Shown piece by piece: positions 52,718-62,505 of a stretch of DNA of 64,000 bases (its first letter is position 1; each line of letters begins with the position of its first letter). Source of the DNA: Yersinia alsatica (GTDB taxonomy: Bacteria > Pseudomonadota > Gammaproteobacteria > Enterobacterales > Enterobacteriaceae); NCBI RefSeq assembly GCF_902170305.1, contig NZ_CABHWW010000005.1, positions 62,001 through 126,000 on the forward strand, read 5' to 3'. The notes beneath the pieces are model-generated. The model ran no database searches. It was not told where the DNA came from and saw only the letters and a program-made list of their open reading frames with translations. Both the position numbers and the translations under genes were made by a program.

Positions 52718-53641
52718 TCAGTTAACCCCATCATTCCCAGCGTCGACGGGCAGAACCATGTAAGTCCCAGAAAATACAGCACCTGCATCTTCATCACCGA
52801 ATAAATTTACGTCTAATTGCACCCTGGCGCGACGGCCGCGCGCCAACCTGTCCAGATCGCCACTCAGAGAACTTAACTCAGCAACGGCTCTTGGTCGCCC
52901 GGTAACCGGTGCACTATAGCGAATGTGGGCATCAGCAAGGATAATCGTGCCACCAAGATGGCGCTCACGCAGTAACAACCAAATCAGCCCCCAGCCTGTC
53001 AGGGTCGCCAGCGAGAAGAGGCTGCCAGCGAATAAGGTATGATGAGGATTCTGATTACCGGCTTCCGGCATGGTCGTGACAAATCGTTGGCCAGTGTACT
53101 GGCTGATGCGCACTCCCATCTTTTCACTGAGCGGAATATGATCATACCAAGCTTGCTGCAGCTGGCCGCACCAATCGGGGCGATGCAGGATATCATCCAT
53201 GGTCACCACCGGTTTGATCATTAAGAAGTGGCGTACAGGGGTGGTTTGCGGGGCGGTTATTTCTCCCTGACTCACAAAACCCAGCTTGGCAAAGAAGTCG
53301 ACGGCATCTTCACGAGCACTACAGACGACCCGCTTGACGCCTTCTTGACGCGCAACCGACTCTAACGTCATTGCCACCAGCGTCCCTAAGCCTTTAGCGC
53401 GAACTGACGGGTCTACCGCCAGAAAACGAATAGCGGCCTCATTATCAGCATTAATATATAGCCGACCAATAGCCACAGGTTTGCCCTGCTCATCCACGAC
53501 CATTTGATGGTGGGCCATCGCGTCGTAAGCATCTTTTTCAGAACCAACCGGTTGGTGCAACGGCTTGCGTAACATTTCCCAACGGAATTGATAATAATCT
53601 TTGAGTTCTTGTTCTGTTATGGGCACACGCAAGTGATACAT
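52718..53641 (-). CDS. fabY: FabY/YiiD bifunctional GNAT-thioesterase-like protein
   Basis: 307 residues. N-terminal GNAT domain (about 1-150) with [15 protein letters not shown] and [19 protein letters not shown]-terminal hot-dog domain with [30 protein letters not shown]. The E. coli homologue (YiiD, also named MadA/FabY) supports initiation of fatty acid synthesis by providing acetyl-ACP from malonyl-ACP; this is family knowledge. First of fabY-dtd-yihY. Confidence 0.92.
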   Translation of the reverse strand: MYHLRVPITEQELKDYYQFRWEMLRKPLHQPVGSEKDAYDAMAHHQMVVDEQGKPVAIGRLYINADNEAAIRFLAVDPSVRAKGLGTLVAMTLESVARQEGVKRVVCSAREDAVDFFAKLGFVSQGEITAPQTTPVRHFLMIKPVVTMDDILHRPDWCGQLQQAWYDHIPLSEKMGVRISQYTGQRFVTTMPEAGNQNPHHTLFAGSLFSLATLTGWGLIWLLLRERHLGGTIILADAHIRYSAPVTGRPRAVAELSSLSGDLDRLARGRRARVQLDVNLFGDEDAGAVFSGTYMVLPVDAGNDGVN

Positions 53642-53714
53642 AGGAGCATTCTCTCTTTAAAATTATCAATAAAATCTATGTCATAGCCCTCAATCCTGAG
53701 GCAATATTCGCTAT

Positions 53715-54152
53715 CTAAACTTGCAACCAAAAAGTCACTGGGCCATCGTTCACCAGGCTGACTTTCATATCTGCTGCAAATAACCCCGTTTCAGTTTTTA
53801 CACCACGCTCACGACACTGAGCAACAAAATACTGATAAAGCCGGTCAGCTTCTGCGGGAACTGCCCCACGAGAAAAGCTCGGTCTCATGCCCTTTTGAGT
53901 ATCAGCAACCAATGTAAACTGCGAAACCACCAGCACACTGCCCCCAGCCTGCTGAACGTTGAGATTCATTTTGTCGTTCTCATCACCAAAAATCCGGTAC
54001 CCCAGCACCCGCTCACACAAACGCTGTGCTTTTTGCTCGGTGTCCCCTTGTTCCACACCGAGTAATACCAACAGCCCGGGGCCAATCTCACCCACAACAT
54101 TCCCATCGACCACGACATTGGCGCTAAGCGCCCGTTGAATCAACGCAATCAT
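53715..54152 (-). CDS. dtd: D-aminoacyl-tRNA deacylase
   Basis: Removes D-amino acids and glycine mischarged on tRNA. 145 residues. Conserved [17 protein letters not shown] and the cis-Gly-Pro motif in [12 protein letters not shown] are present. It starts six bases after the yihY stop, indicating one operon. Confidence 0.97.
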   Translation of the reverse strand: MIALIQRALSANVVVDGNVVGEIGPGLLVLLGVEQGDTEQKAQRLCERVLGYRIFGDENDKMNLNVQQAGGSVLVVSQFTLVADTQKGMRPSFSRGAVPAEADRLYQYFVAQCRERGVKTETGLFAADMKVSLVNDGPVTFWLQV

Positions 54153-54158
54153 AATGCC

Positions 54159-55040
54159 TTACATCTCCTGACTCTGGTTTTCCTCGGTGCTGGCGATATG
54201 GCGCTGCGCACGATATTCACCCAAGGTGACCGTAATTTCTGCCCCCAGTAAAACAATGCACCAACTCCAGTAAACCCAGAGGAATAAAATGGGGATAACG
54301 GCCAGCACCCCATAAATCAACTGATAAGAGGGAAACAGCGTGATATACATCGTGAATCCTTTCTTACCTAACTCAAAAAGCAGTGCAGCGACCAGCGCAC
54401 CGATGACGGCATCTCTGGCTGGCACCCTTACCGTTGGCACCACACTGTACAGTAACCAAAATGAAACCCAGGAAATCAGTAACGGAAATAGCCGTAATAC
54501 CTCATCAATCATGCTATCTACTTGGGCATTTGCCAGCCACTGTAGCGACAGCAGATATGAGCTGATAACCATACTGGCCCCCACCAGAATGGGGCCAAGG
54601 GTGAGAACCATCCAATAAACCGCAAATGAAAATACCAGTGAACGCTGGGTTTTACTGCGCCAAATAATGTTGAGCACACTATCTACGGAGTAAATCAGCA
54701 AGAGCGCCGTGACAATCAAACCGCAGGTGCCCACCACGGTCATCCGGTTTGAGTTTGCGACAAACTGCTCCAGATAGTTTTGGATAATGTCGCCGGTAGC
54801 TGGCATAAAATTGGCAAATATGAAGGCTTTCAATTTTATGCTGATGTCCGCGAACATCGGAAATGCAGCAAACAGAGCAAAAATCACCGTGATCAATGGC
54901 ACCAGAGACAGCAATGATACATAGGCCAAATGCCCGGCCAGCATTGTTAACCCATCTTTATCAATCCGGGTATAGAGCATGCGCCCAAAGGTGACGCAGG
55001 GTTTAAACGGTGGAGATCGCAGAAAACTCGCCATGTTCAT
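54159..55040 (-). CDS. yihY: YihY/BrkB-family inner membrane protein
   Basis: 293 residues, about six membrane helices. Conserved [41 protein letters not shown] and the end [21 protein letters not shown] define the BrkB/YihY family (once mislabelled RNase BN). Function unknown. ATG at 55040 or 55034. Operon with dtd. Confidence 0.93.
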   Translation of the reverse strand: MNMASFLRSPPFKPCVTFGRMLYTRIDKDGLTMLAGHLAYVSLLSLVPLITVIFALFAAFPMFADISIKLKAFIFANFMPATGDIIQNYLEQFVANSNRMTVVGTCGLIVTALLLIYSVDSVLNIIWRSKTQRSLVFSFAVYWMVLTLGPILVGASMVISSYLLSLQWLANAQVDSMIDEVLRLFPLLISWVSFWLLYSVVPTVRVPARDAVIGALVAALLFELGKKGFTMYITLFPSYQLIYGVLAVIPILFLWVYWSWCIVLLGAEITVTLGEYRAQRHIASTEENQSQEM

Positions 55041-55134
55041 CTCTCAGTCAACACAGTTAGGCACAATTTTAAGGCCAGTGTGATAAGGGTTAGCAACTTA
55101 AGGCTAACCCATTAATGATTAGAGTAAGAACTTA

Positions 55135-55722
55135 TCAGGAAAAATAAGCAGGGATAACCTTTCGGTCAGTGACATGGATTGCAGTAATGCCTTCGATTCT
55201 GGCCGCGACAATGTTTGCTTCAACATCATCAAAGAACACAGCTTGTTCCGCCGGAATATTTTCTGCACTCAGCACATGTTGATAAATTCGGGCCTCTGGC
55301 TTGCGCATTCCCAAGTCCTGAGACAAATACATATGGTCAGCAGCAGCGGCAACTTCAGGATAGTGCTGTGGCCAATGATTGCAGTGCAGCCGATTAGTAT
55401 TGGATAGCACCACCACCCGATGCCCTTCCTGACGCAACCTTTGCATTATCGCAATCACTTCTGGGCGTAAAGCGACAAACACGGCCTGCCAACCCTCGGC
55501 GAACTGTTCAAAACTTAAAGACAGCCCCATCTCATCACTGAGTTGGCGAGCAAAGTCTTCATCGCTGATTTCGCCGCGCTCATGCTGCTGGAAGACCTCT
55601 CCCATCGTAAAACGCTCACTCAGTGTAGCCAAAGGTACACTGCTTAATTTACTCCAGACGCCCAACACACGTTTGAAGTCGATATCAACAATCACATTCC
55701 CTAGATCAAAGATATACAGCAT
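55135..55722 (-). CDS. yihX: HAD phosphatase YihX (alpha-D-glucose-1-phosphate phosphatase)
   Basis: 195 residues. HAD motif I FDLGNVIVDID is at residues 5-15, motif II VVVLSNTN, motif III lysine in RKPEARIYQHVL and motif IV FFDDVEANI. E. coli YihX releases glucose from glucose-1-phosphate; same activity inferred. GGAGAG precedes the ATG. It lies 95 bases upstream of yihY on the same strand. Confidence 0.93.
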   Translation of the reverse strand: MLYIFDLGNVIVDIDFKRVLGVWSKLSSVPLATLSERFTMGEVFQQHERGEISDEDFARQLSDEMGLSLSFEQFAEGWQAVFVALRPEVIAIMQRLRQEGHRVVVLSNTNRLHCNHWPQHYPEVAAAADHMYLSQDLGMRKPEARIYQHVLSAENIPAEQAVFFDDVEANIVAARIEGITAIHVTDRKVIPAYFS

Positions 55723-55848
55723 GGCGCTCTCCCAATTAGATGGTGAGTTTCACTGTAACGGGAAAAGAGAAAACTGAACAGAGAGAGGAAGAAAAAGGAG
55801 GGGTCAGTCAGAAAAAATAATTTTTTACCCTGATGAAAAAAAGAAAGT

Positions 55849-55972
55849 ATCCCCAAAGACATGGGAGTTGCGACAAGGCAGCAAGGAAGGAGTCCCGATG
55901 AGAGCACTCAGGTCAGTGATTCGGGTGATTGAACACCGCTAATACAGCAGCAATTTCAAGAACGAAGGGGAT
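55849..55972. repeat. Dispersed repeat, copy D with terminal inverted repeats
   Basis: About 124 bp bounded by ATCCCC (55849-55854) and GGGGAT (55967-55972). Shares GGAGTTGC, AGTCCCGATGAG, AGTGATTCGGGTGA and TTCAAG-ACGAAGGGG with copy A. It lies between the bipA and yihX genes, in a 302-bp gap that otherwise holds no gene (a purine-rich stretch lies at 55770-55850). Confidence 0.68.
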
Positions 55973-56024
55973 AAAGAACTCAGGGCGCGGCAAGCGCCCT
56001 AAGTATCAGCAGAACAAAGAAGAA

Positions 56025-57848
56025 TTAAGCTTCTTTAGGACCACGACCTGCACGCTTACGATCGTTTTCCGTCAAATGACGTTTACGGATACGAATCGAC
56101 AGCGGGGTAACTTCTACCAATTCATCGTCATCGATGAATTCCAGAGCCTGTTCCAGAGTTTTCTTCAGGAAAGGAACCAGAGTGGTAGCTTCGTCAGTAC
56201 CCGATGCACGCATGTTGGTCAGCTGCTTACCCGTCAAGCAGTTTACAGTCAGGTCGTTAGAACGTGAGTGAATACCGATAATCTGGCCTTCATACACTTC
56301 AGTACCATGACCGATGAACAGCTTGCCGCGGTCTTGCAGTTTGAACAATGCGAACGCAACAGCTTTACCCTGACCGTTAGAGATCAGTACGCCGTTTTGA
56401 CGTTGGCCGATATCGCCTGGACGCACATCATCATAGTGACTGAATGTGGAGTACAGCAGGCCAGTACCAGAAGTCATGGTCATGAATTCAGTACGGAAGC
56501 CAATCAAGCCACGGCTTGGGATCATATAATCCAGACGAATACGACCTTTGCCGTCTGGAACCATGTCCTTCACGTCACCTTTACGTTCACCCATGGCTTG
56601 CATTACTGCGCCCTGGTGCTGCTCTTCGATATCCAAAGTTACGCTTTCAAATGGTTCTTGATTGCGACCGTCGATAACACGGTTGATAACTTTAGGACGA
56701 GATACAGCCAGCTCGAAACCTTCGCGACGCATGTTTTCGATCAGAACCGACAGGTGAAGCTCACCACGGCCTGAAACACGGAAGGCATCAGAATCTTCAG
56801 TTTCTTCAACACGCAATGCTACGTTATGAACCAACTCTTTGTTCAGACGGTCAAGAATCTGACGTGAAGTCACATACTTACCTTCTTTACCACAGAACGG
56901 AGAGGTGTTAACGCAGAAATACATGGTCACGGTTGGTTCATCAACAGACAGTGCTGGCAGCGCTTCAACAGCGTTCACGTCACACACAGTGTCAGAGATA
57001 TTCAACTCACCCAAACCGGTGATTGCAACGATATCGCCAGCTTCAGCAACAGTGGCTTCGATACGCTCCAGACCCATATGAGTCAGAACTTTACCGACTT
57101 TACCGTTACGCGTTTTTCCTTCGCTATCAATGATAGTCACTTGCTGGTTTGGCTTAACTTTACCGCGCTTGATACGACCGATGCCGATAACACCAACATA
57201 GTTGTTGTAATCCAGCTGAGAGATCTGCATCTGGAATGGTGCTTCAAGCTCAACTTGTGGCGCAGACACGTGGTCAACGATAGCTTGATACAGCGGAGTC
57301 ATGTCTTCCGCCATATTGTTGTGGTCTTCACCGGCAATACCCAACAATGCAGAAGCATAAATGATTGGGAAGTCCAGTTGTTCATCAGTTGCATCCAGAT
57401 TGACGAACAGGTCGAATACCTGATCCACAACCCAGTCAGGACGTGCGCCCGGACGGTCAACTTTGTTGATTACCACGATTGGTTTCAGACCATTAGCAAA
57501 AGCTTTTTTGGTCACGAAACGGGTCTGCGGCATCGGGCCATCCATTGCATCGACGACTAGCAGCACAGAGTCAACCATAGACATTACACGCTCAACCTCA
57601 CCGCCGAAATCGGCGTGTCCTGGGGTATCCACGATGTTGATGCGGTAGTCTTTCCAATTAATGGCGGTATTTTTTGCGAGGATGGTTATCCCACGCTCTT
57701 TCTCCAAATCGTTGGAGTCCATTACACGTTCAGTTGCTTCAGTACGTTCACCGAAAGTACCAGATTGTTGTAGCAACTTATCAACCAGGGTAGTTTTCCC
57801 ATGGTCAACGTGCGCAATAATGGCGATGTTACGCAGATTCTCGATCAC
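56025..57848 (-). CDS. bipA: Ribosome-associated GTPase BipA/TypA
   Basis: 607 residues from a GTG start; translation factor GTPase with a role in 50S assembly, cold adaptation and stress. G-motifs: [15 protein letters not shown] (switch I), DTPGHADF, and NKVDRPGA; then EF-G-like domains and the BipA-specific C-terminus ([20 protein letters not shown]). Divergent from glnA as in E. coli. Confidence 0.97.
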   Translation of the reverse strand: MIENLRNIAIIAHVDHGKTTLVDKLLQQSGTFGERTEATERVMDSNDLEKERGITILAKNTAINWKDYRINIVDTPGHADFGGEVERVMSMVDSVLLVVDAMDGPMPQTRFVTKKAFANGLKPIVVINKVDRPGARPDWVVDQVFDLFVNLDATDEQLDFPIIYASALLGIAGEDHNNMAEDMTPLYQAIVDHVSAPQVELEAPFQMQISQLDYNNYVGVIGIGRIKRGKVKPNQQVTIIDSEGKTRNGKVGKVLTHMGLERIEATVAEAGDIVAITGLGELNISDTVCDVNAVEALPALSVDEPTVTMYFCVNTSPFCGKEGKYVTSRQILDRLNKELVHNVALRVEETEDSDAFRVSGRGELHLSVLIENMRREGFELAVSRPKVINRVIDGRNQEPFESVTLDIEEQHQGAVMQAMGERKGDVKDMVPDGKGRIRLDYMIPSRGLIGFRTEFMTMTSGTGLLYSTFSHYDDVRPGDIGQRQNGVLISNGQGKAVAFALFKLQDRGKLFIGHGTEVYEGQIIGIHSRSNDLTVNCLTGKQLTNMRASGTDEATTLVPFLKKTLEQALEFIDDDELVEVTPLSIRIRKRHLTENDRKRAGRGPKEA

Positions 57849-57916
57849 AGCTTTTTTGCCTCAGGCATTTAGAAATAGCGCGCTATTGTACACGTATTAA
57901 GCGAGGGACTAAACAA

Positions 57917-57965
57917 GATCACAAACTTCTCTTATAAACAACCTAACGGCGGTTAGTTTGTGATC
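57917..57965. promoter_or_regulatory. 11-bp inverted repeat upstream of bipA
   Basis: GATCACAAACT (57917-57927) and AGTTTGTGATC (57955-57965) are perfect inverted repeats 27 bases apart, about 70 bases before the bipA start. Each arm carries a TGTGA-like half-site, but spaced too widely for one CRP dimer. It could be a bipA 5' UTR hairpin. Confidence 0.45.
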
Positions 57966-58002
57966 CCTTTCACGGTGCAAAAATAGCCTCTCGGCCCCTT
58001 TC

Positions 58003-58018
58003 TGCACCAATACAGTGC
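58003..58018 (+). promoter_or_regulatory. NtrC enhancer site 1 of glnA
   Basis: TGCACCAATACAGTGC resembles the NtrC consensus (TGCACC-N5-GGTGCA). Its centre is about 141 bases before the transcription start predicted from the sigma54 promoter, the position of E. coli glnA site 1. Confidence 0.82.
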
Positions 58019-58035
58019 CCAACGGCGCAAATGAA

Positions 58036-58050
58036 GCACCAAAATAGTGC
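58036..58050 (+). promoter_or_regulatory. NtrC enhancer site 2 of glnA
   Basis: GCACCAAAATAGTGC, centred about 108 bases before the predicted start and 32-33 bases (three helical turns) from site 1, the E. coli spacing for cooperative binding. A weaker half-site (CTGGTGCA, 58063-58070) lies downstream. Confidence 0.8.
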
Positions 58051-58123
58051 AATATGACTATCCTGGTGCATACTGAATATCAGCAGACCCCTATGATATG
58101 GCATAACCGGGGGATTTGGAAAG

Positions 58124-58140
58124 TTGGCATAGATTTCGCA
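58124..58140 (+). promoter_or_regulatory. Sigma54 promoter of glnA (glnAp2)
   Basis: TTGGCATAGATTTCGCA: GG at -24 and GC at -12 are exactly 12 bases apart; very like the E. coli glnAp2. With the upstream NtrC sites this makes glnA induction under nitrogen limitation almost certain. Confidence 0.88.
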
Positions 58141-58364
58141 ATGTATTTTAGCATGAATAGCCAGCACGAATAACAGTCCGAAATAAAAAGTCACAAGTTT
58201 GCTGTTTTGAGTGGCGCATCCTTGCAGGTAAAAAGGTTTTTTGCAGTTACAGGTTATTGAAATAAGAAATTTTTACCGGCAAAAATGCCAGAACACCATA
58301 AACCTTAGTAATACACGGTAATCGTTCCACGACGACGACTATGACAAATCCGGGAGATATAAGT

Positions 58365-59774
58365 ATGTCCGCTGAACATGTTTTGACGATGCTGAATGAG
58401 CACGAAGTAAAATTCGTTGATTTGCGCTTCACCGATACTAAAGGGAAAGAACAGCACATCACTATCCCAGCTCATCAGGTCAACGCTGACTTCTTCGAAG
58501 AAGGCAAAATGTTTGATGGCTCCTCGATTGGTGGCTGGAAAGGCATTAACGAATCCGACATGGTACTGATGCCAGATGCCAGCACCGCTGTTATGGATCC
58601 GTTCTTCGAAGATTCCACACTGATTATCCGTTGTGACATCCTTGAGCCAGGCACCATGCAAGGCTATGACCGCGACCCGCGTTCTATCTCCAAACGTGCG
58701 GAAGACTTCCTGAAATCTTCTGGCATCGCGGATACCGTCCTGTTCGGGCCAGAGCCAGAATTCTTCCTGTTCGACGACGTTCGTTTTGGTAGCAGCATTC
58801 GTGGCTCCCACGTCTCTATCGATGATATCGAAGGCGCATGGAACTCCAGCACCAAATACGAAGGCGGCAACAAAGGCCACCGTCCAGCAGTAAAAGGCGG
58901 TTACTTCCCAGTTCCTCCGGTCGATTCTTCACAGGATCTGCGTTCTACCATGTGTCTGACCATGGAAGAAATGGGCTTGGTAGTTGAAGCGCATCACCAT
59001 GAAGTTGCTACCGCGGGTCAGAACGAAGTGGCAACTCGCTTCAATACCATGACCAAGAAAGCTGACGAAATTCAGATTTACAAATATGTGGTGCACAACG
59101 TGGCACACGCATTTGGTAAAACTGCGACCTTTATGCCAAAACCAATGTTTGGTGACAACGGCTCAGGCATGCACTGCCATATGTCCTTGTCCAAAAATGG
59201 TACCAACCTGTTCGCAGGCGACAAATACGCTGGCCTGTCTGAAATGGCGCTGTTCTACATCGGCGGTATCATCAAACACGCTAAAGCAATTAATGCCTTG
59301 GCTAACCCAACGACTAACTCCTACAAGCGTTTGGTCCCAGGCTACGAAGCCCCGGTCATGCTGGCTTACTCAGCCCGTAACCGTTCAGCTTCAATCCGTA
59401 TCCCAGTGGTTGCCAGCCCGAAAGCCCGTCGTATCGAAGCGCGCTTCCCAGATCCAGCGGCTAACCCATACCTGTGCTTCGCAGCACTGCTGATGGCTGG
59501 CCTTGATGGCATCATCAACAAGATTCACCCTGGTGATGCGATGGATAAAAACCTGTATGACCTGCCACCGGAAGAAGAAGCTGAAATTCCAAAAGTTGCA
59601 GGCTCCCTGGACGAAGCACTGGTTGCACTGAGCGAAGACCGCGAGTTCTTGACCCGTGGTGGCGTGTTCACTGATGACGCTATCGATGCTTACATCGACC
59701 TGCGTAAAGAAGAGATGGACCGCGTACGCATGACTCCGCACCCAGTCGAGTTTGAACTGTATTACAGCGTTTAA
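58365..59774 (+). CDS. glnA: Glutamine synthetase, type I
   Basis: Ligates ammonia to glutamate using ATP; dodecamer. 469 residues from the ATG at 58365, the E. coli length; an in-frame ATG at 58341 is unsupported. Signatures: [16 protein letters not shown], the ATP site [12 protein letters not shown], the metal region [18 protein letters not shown], and the adenylylation tyrosine in NLYDLPPEE near residue 398. First of glnA-glnL-glnG. Confidence 0.98.
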   Translation: MSAEHVLTMLNEHEVKFVDLRFTDTKGKEQHITIPAHQVNADFFEEGKMFDGSSIGGWKGINESDMVLMPDASTAVMDPFFEDSTLIIRCDILEPGTMQGYDRDPRSISKRAEDFLKSSGIADTVLFGPEPEFFLFDDVRFGSSIRGSHVSIDDIEGAWNSSTKYEGGNKGHRPAVKGGYFPVPPVDSSQDLRSTMCLTMEEMGLVVEAHHHEVATAGQNEVATRFNTMTKKADEIQIYKYVVHNVAHAFGKTATFMPKPMFGDNGSGMHCHMSLSKNGTNLFAGDKYAGLSEMALFYIGGIIKHAKAINALANPTTNSYKRLVPGYEAPVMLAYSARNRSASIRIPVVASPKARRIEARFPDPAANPYLCFAALLMAGLDGIINKIHPGDAMDKNLYDLPPEEEAEIPKVAGSLDEALVALSEDREFLTRGGVFTDDAIDAYIDLRKEEMDRVRMTPHPVEFELYYSV

Positions 59775-59814
59775 TTTTAATTAGTCGTTTTTTTTGTTGC
59801 CGTGGAAACTTTTG

Positions 59815-59838
59815 GCCCATCTCACGATGGGCTTTTTT
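59815..59838 (+). terminator. Terminator after glnA
   Basis: Stem GCCCATC/GATGGGC with a TCAC loop and a six-T tail. It separates the heavily expressed glnA from glnL-glnG; read-through would be partial. Confidence 0.85.
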
Positions 59839-59919
59839 CTCCACCTTTCATTTTTTGTCACAATTCCTCTGGCTCAACTGAGGTTGAATCAATAGGATGT
59901 ACCCATCTATGGGTATAAA

Positions 59920-59936
59920 TGCACCAAGAGTGTGCA
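59920..59936 (+). promoter_or_regulatory. NtrC operator in front of glnL
   Basis: TGCACCAAGAGTGTGCA, a near-perfect NtrC site whose last base is the first base of the glnL ribosome site AGGAG. In E. coli NtrC represses the internal glnL promoter from such a site; the same is likely here. Confidence 0.72.
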
Positions 59937-59948
59937 GGAGTCTGCATG

Positions 59949-60998
59949 ATGGCAACAGGCACGCTGCCCGATGCTGGGCAGATCCTCAATTCTCTCATTA
60001 ATAGCATTCTGCTATTGGATGACTCACTGGCTATTCATTATGCCAATCCCGCAGCCCAGCAACTTCTGGCGCAAAGCTCGCGTAAACTTTTTGGTACACC
60101 CTTACCTGAATTATTAGGCTATTTCTCCCTTAATATTGCTCTTATGAGGGAAAGTCTGGAATCGGGGCAAGGTTTCACCGATAACGAAGTGACATTAGTG
60201 GTTGATGGTCGGGCGCATATTTTATCGCTGACCGCGCAGTCACTACCGGAAGGTTTTATTTTGCTGGAAATGGCACCGATGGATAACCAACGTCGGCTCA
60301 GCCAAGAGCAATTGCAGCATGCACAACAAGTTGCCGCTCGTGATTTGGTACGAGGATTAGCGCATGAGATTAAGAACCCGCTGGGTGGCTTGCGCGGCGC
60401 TGCACAATTATTGTCGAAAGCCTTGCCCGATCCTGCCTTGCTGGAATATACCAAAGTGATTATTGAGCAAGCTGACCGCTTACGTAATTTGGTTGACCGT
60501 TTATTAGGCCCACAGCGGCCCGGTCAGCATGTTACACAAAGCATCCATCAGGTTGCTGAACGCGTTTGCCAGCTAGTCTCTCTGGAAAAACCGGATAACG
60601 TGACGTTAATCCGTGACTATGACCCAAGCTTACCTGAGCTGGCTCATGACCCAGACCAAATTGAACAAGTGCTGCTGAATATCACCCGCAATGCATTACA
60701 AGCCTTGGGTGAGGCCGGTGGCACTATCACGCTTCGTACCCGTACGGCATTTCAGATAACACTGCATGGCATGCGCTATCGTTTGGCGGCCCGAATTGAT
60801 ATTCAAGATGATGGCCCAGGCGTGCCAACGCAATTACAAGATACCCTGTTCTATCCGATGGTAAGTGGCCGTGAGGGTGGTACTGGGCTTGGCTTATCTA
60901 TTGCCCGCAATCTTATCGATCAGCATTCGGGTAAAATTGAATTTAACAGTTGGCCGGGACATACCGAATTCTCGGTTTACCTGCCTATTCGCCAGTGA
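59949..60998 (+). CDS. glnL: Nitrogen sensor histidine kinase/phosphatase NtrB
   Basis: 349 residues, starting at the second of two adjacent ATGs as in E. coli. PAS domain (about 10-110), then the H-box with phospho-His139 in [12 protein letters not shown], and the ATP-binding domain with [19 protein letters not shown] and [14 protein letters not shown]. Soluble kinase controlled by PII (GlnB). Its stop is seven bases before the glnG ATG. Confidence 0.97.
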   Translation: MATGTLPDAGQILNSLINSILLLDDSLAIHYANPAAQQLLAQSSRKLFGTPLPELLGYFSLNIALMRESLESGQGFTDNEVTLVVDGRAHILSLTAQSLPEGFILLEMAPMDNQRRLSQEQLQHAQQVAARDLVRGLAHEIKNPLGGLRGAAQLLSKALPDPALLEYTKVIIEQADRLRNLVDRLLGPQRPGQHVTQSIHQVAERVCQLVSLEKPDNVTLIRDYDPSLPELAHDPDQIEQVLLNITRNALQALGEAGGTITLRTRTAFQITLHGMRYRLAARIDIQDDGPGVPTQLQDTLFYPMVSGREGGTGLGLSIARNLIDQHSGKIEFNSWPGHTEFSVYLPIRQ

Positions 60999-61005
60999 GG
61001 TTTCT

Positions 61006-62418
61006 ATGCAACGAGGGATAGTCTGGATCGTCGATGACGATAGCTCCATCCGCTGGGTGCTTGAGCGCGCGCTGACTGGAGCAGGTCTAAACTGTGCGAC
61101 ATTCGATTCAGGTAATCAGGTGTTGGATGCTTTAGCGACGCAAACCCCGGATGTGTTGTTATCAGATATCCGCATGCCTGGCATGGATGGATTGGCCCTG
61201 CTGAAACAGATTAAGCAGCGCCACCCAATGCTTCCGGTCATCATAATGACCGCGCATTCTGATTTAGACGCCGCAGTTAGCGCCTATCAGCAAGGGGCAT
61301 TTGATTATCTGCCAAAACCTTTTGATATTGATGAGGCCGTAGCGCTGGTTGAACGGGCTATCAGTCATTATCAAGAACAGCAACAACCTGCGCGTACTCA
61401 ACCCGCCAGTGGCCCGACCGCCGATATCATCGGTGAGGCTCCGGCGATGCAGGATGTATTCCGCATCATTGGCCGCTTGTCGCGCTCCTCTATCAGTGTG
61501 CTGATTAATGGTGAATCCGGTACCGGTAAAGAGCTGGTCGCCCATGCCTTACACCGCCATAGCCCTCGCGCTAAAGCGCCTTTCATTGCGCTGAATATGG
61601 CGGCAATCCCAAAAGACTTAATTGAGTCAGAACTGTTCGGCCACGAAAAAGGGGCTTTTACCGGTGCCAATCAGGTGCGTCAGGGCCGCTTTGAACAAGC
61701 CGATGGTGGCACTCTGTTTTTAGATGAAATCGGCGATATGCCGCTGGATGTGCAAACCCGCCTGTTGCGCGTGTTGGCTGATGGCCAGTTTTATCGAGTT
61801 GGGGGCTATGCTCCAGTTAAAGTGGATGTGCGCATCATTGCGGCGACCCATCAGAATCTAGAGCAGCGCGTTCAGGAAGGTAAATTCCGTGAGGATTTAT
61901 TCCACCGACTCAATGTGATTCGGGTCCATTTACCTCCCCTGCGCGAACGTCGTGAAGATATTCCGCGTCTAGCCCGCTACTTCCTGCAAGTGGCGGCGAA
62001 AGAACTGGGGGTGGAAGCCAAAAATCTGCATCCTGAAACTGAAGTCGCGCTGACTCGCCTACCTTGGCAAGGTAACGTGCGCCAACTGGAAAATACCTGT
62101 CGCTGGCTGACAGTGATGGCTGCCGGGCAGGAAGTACTGGTTCAGGATTTACCTTCTGAGTTATTTGAAACCAGTACGCCAGATGCTTCTGGTCAGCGGA
62201 TGCCAGATAACTGGTCAACGTTGCTGGCACAATGGGCTGATCGTGCGCTACGTTCTGGCCATCAGGATTTGTTGTCAGAGGCACAACCGGAGATGGAACG
62301 CACGCTGTTAACCACCGCATTACGCCACACTCAAGGGCACAAGCAGGAAGCTGCGCGCCTATTGGGCTGGGGCCGCAATACATTAACGCGTAAGTTGAAA
62401 GAGTTGGGAATGGAGTAG
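61006..62418 (+). CDS. glnG: Nitrogen response regulator NtrC
   Basis: 470 residues from the ATG at 61006. Receiver with phospho-acceptor Asp54 in [16 protein letters not shown]+ sigma54-activator domain with Walker A GESGTGKE, the sigma54-contacting loop GAFTGA, and [16 protein letters not shown]-terminal Fis-type HTH ([21 protein letters not shown]). Acts on the glnA enhancer sites described upstream. Confidence 0.98.
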   Translation: MQRGIVWIVDDDSSIRWVLERALTGAGLNCATFDSGNQVLDALATQTPDVLLSDIRMPGMDGLALLKQIKQRHPMLPVIIMTAHSDLDAAVSAYQQGAFDYLPKPFDIDEAVALVERAISHYQEQQQPARTQPASGPTADIIGEAPAMQDVFRIIGRLSRSSISVLINGESGTGKELVAHALHRHSPRAKAPFIALNMAAIPKDLIESELFGHEKGAFTGANQVRQGRFEQADGGTLFLDEIGDMPLDVQTRLLRVLADGQFYRVGGYAPVKVDVRIIAATHQNLEQRVQEGKFREDLFHRLNVIRVHLPPLRERREDIPRLARYFLQVAAKELGVEAKNLHPETEVALTRLPWQGNVRQLENTCRWLTVMAAGQEVLVQDLPSELFETSTPDASGQRMPDNWSTLLAQWADRALRSGHQDLLSEAQPEMERTLLTTALRHTQGHKQEAARLLGWGRNTLTRKLKELGME

Positions 62419-62452
62419 CTGAGAATCGCACGGCTCTGACTTTAGATGCCCC

Positions 62453-62499
62453 TCAGCGGCGATACCTGCATCTTGAAAGATGGCGGGTATCGCTGCTGA
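62453..62499. terminator. Long hairpin between glnG and hemN
   Basis: TCAGCGGCGATACC at the left pairs with GGTATCGCTGCTGA at the right, and the stem continues inward to a two-base loop with one bulge, about 20 pairs in all. It occupies nearly the whole convergent gap and could terminate both genes, although a T-run is missing. Confidence 0.6.
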
Positions 62500-62505
62500 A
62501 CATCA

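Noticed and set aside
56268-56774. 168-codon plus-strand frame opposite bipA
   Set aside because: Antisense shadow of the bipA coding sequence with low-complexity Thr/His content; no family resemblance.
57917-57965. CRP-binding site made from the TCACA and TGTGA elements
   Set aside because: The half-sites are about 40 bases apart and in the wrong arrangement; a CRP site needs TGTGA-N6-TCACA.
58305-58880. 191-codon minus-strand frame opposite glnA
   Set aside because: Entirely antisense to the glnA start, no ribosome site or known domain; long antisense frames are common opposite highly expressed genes.
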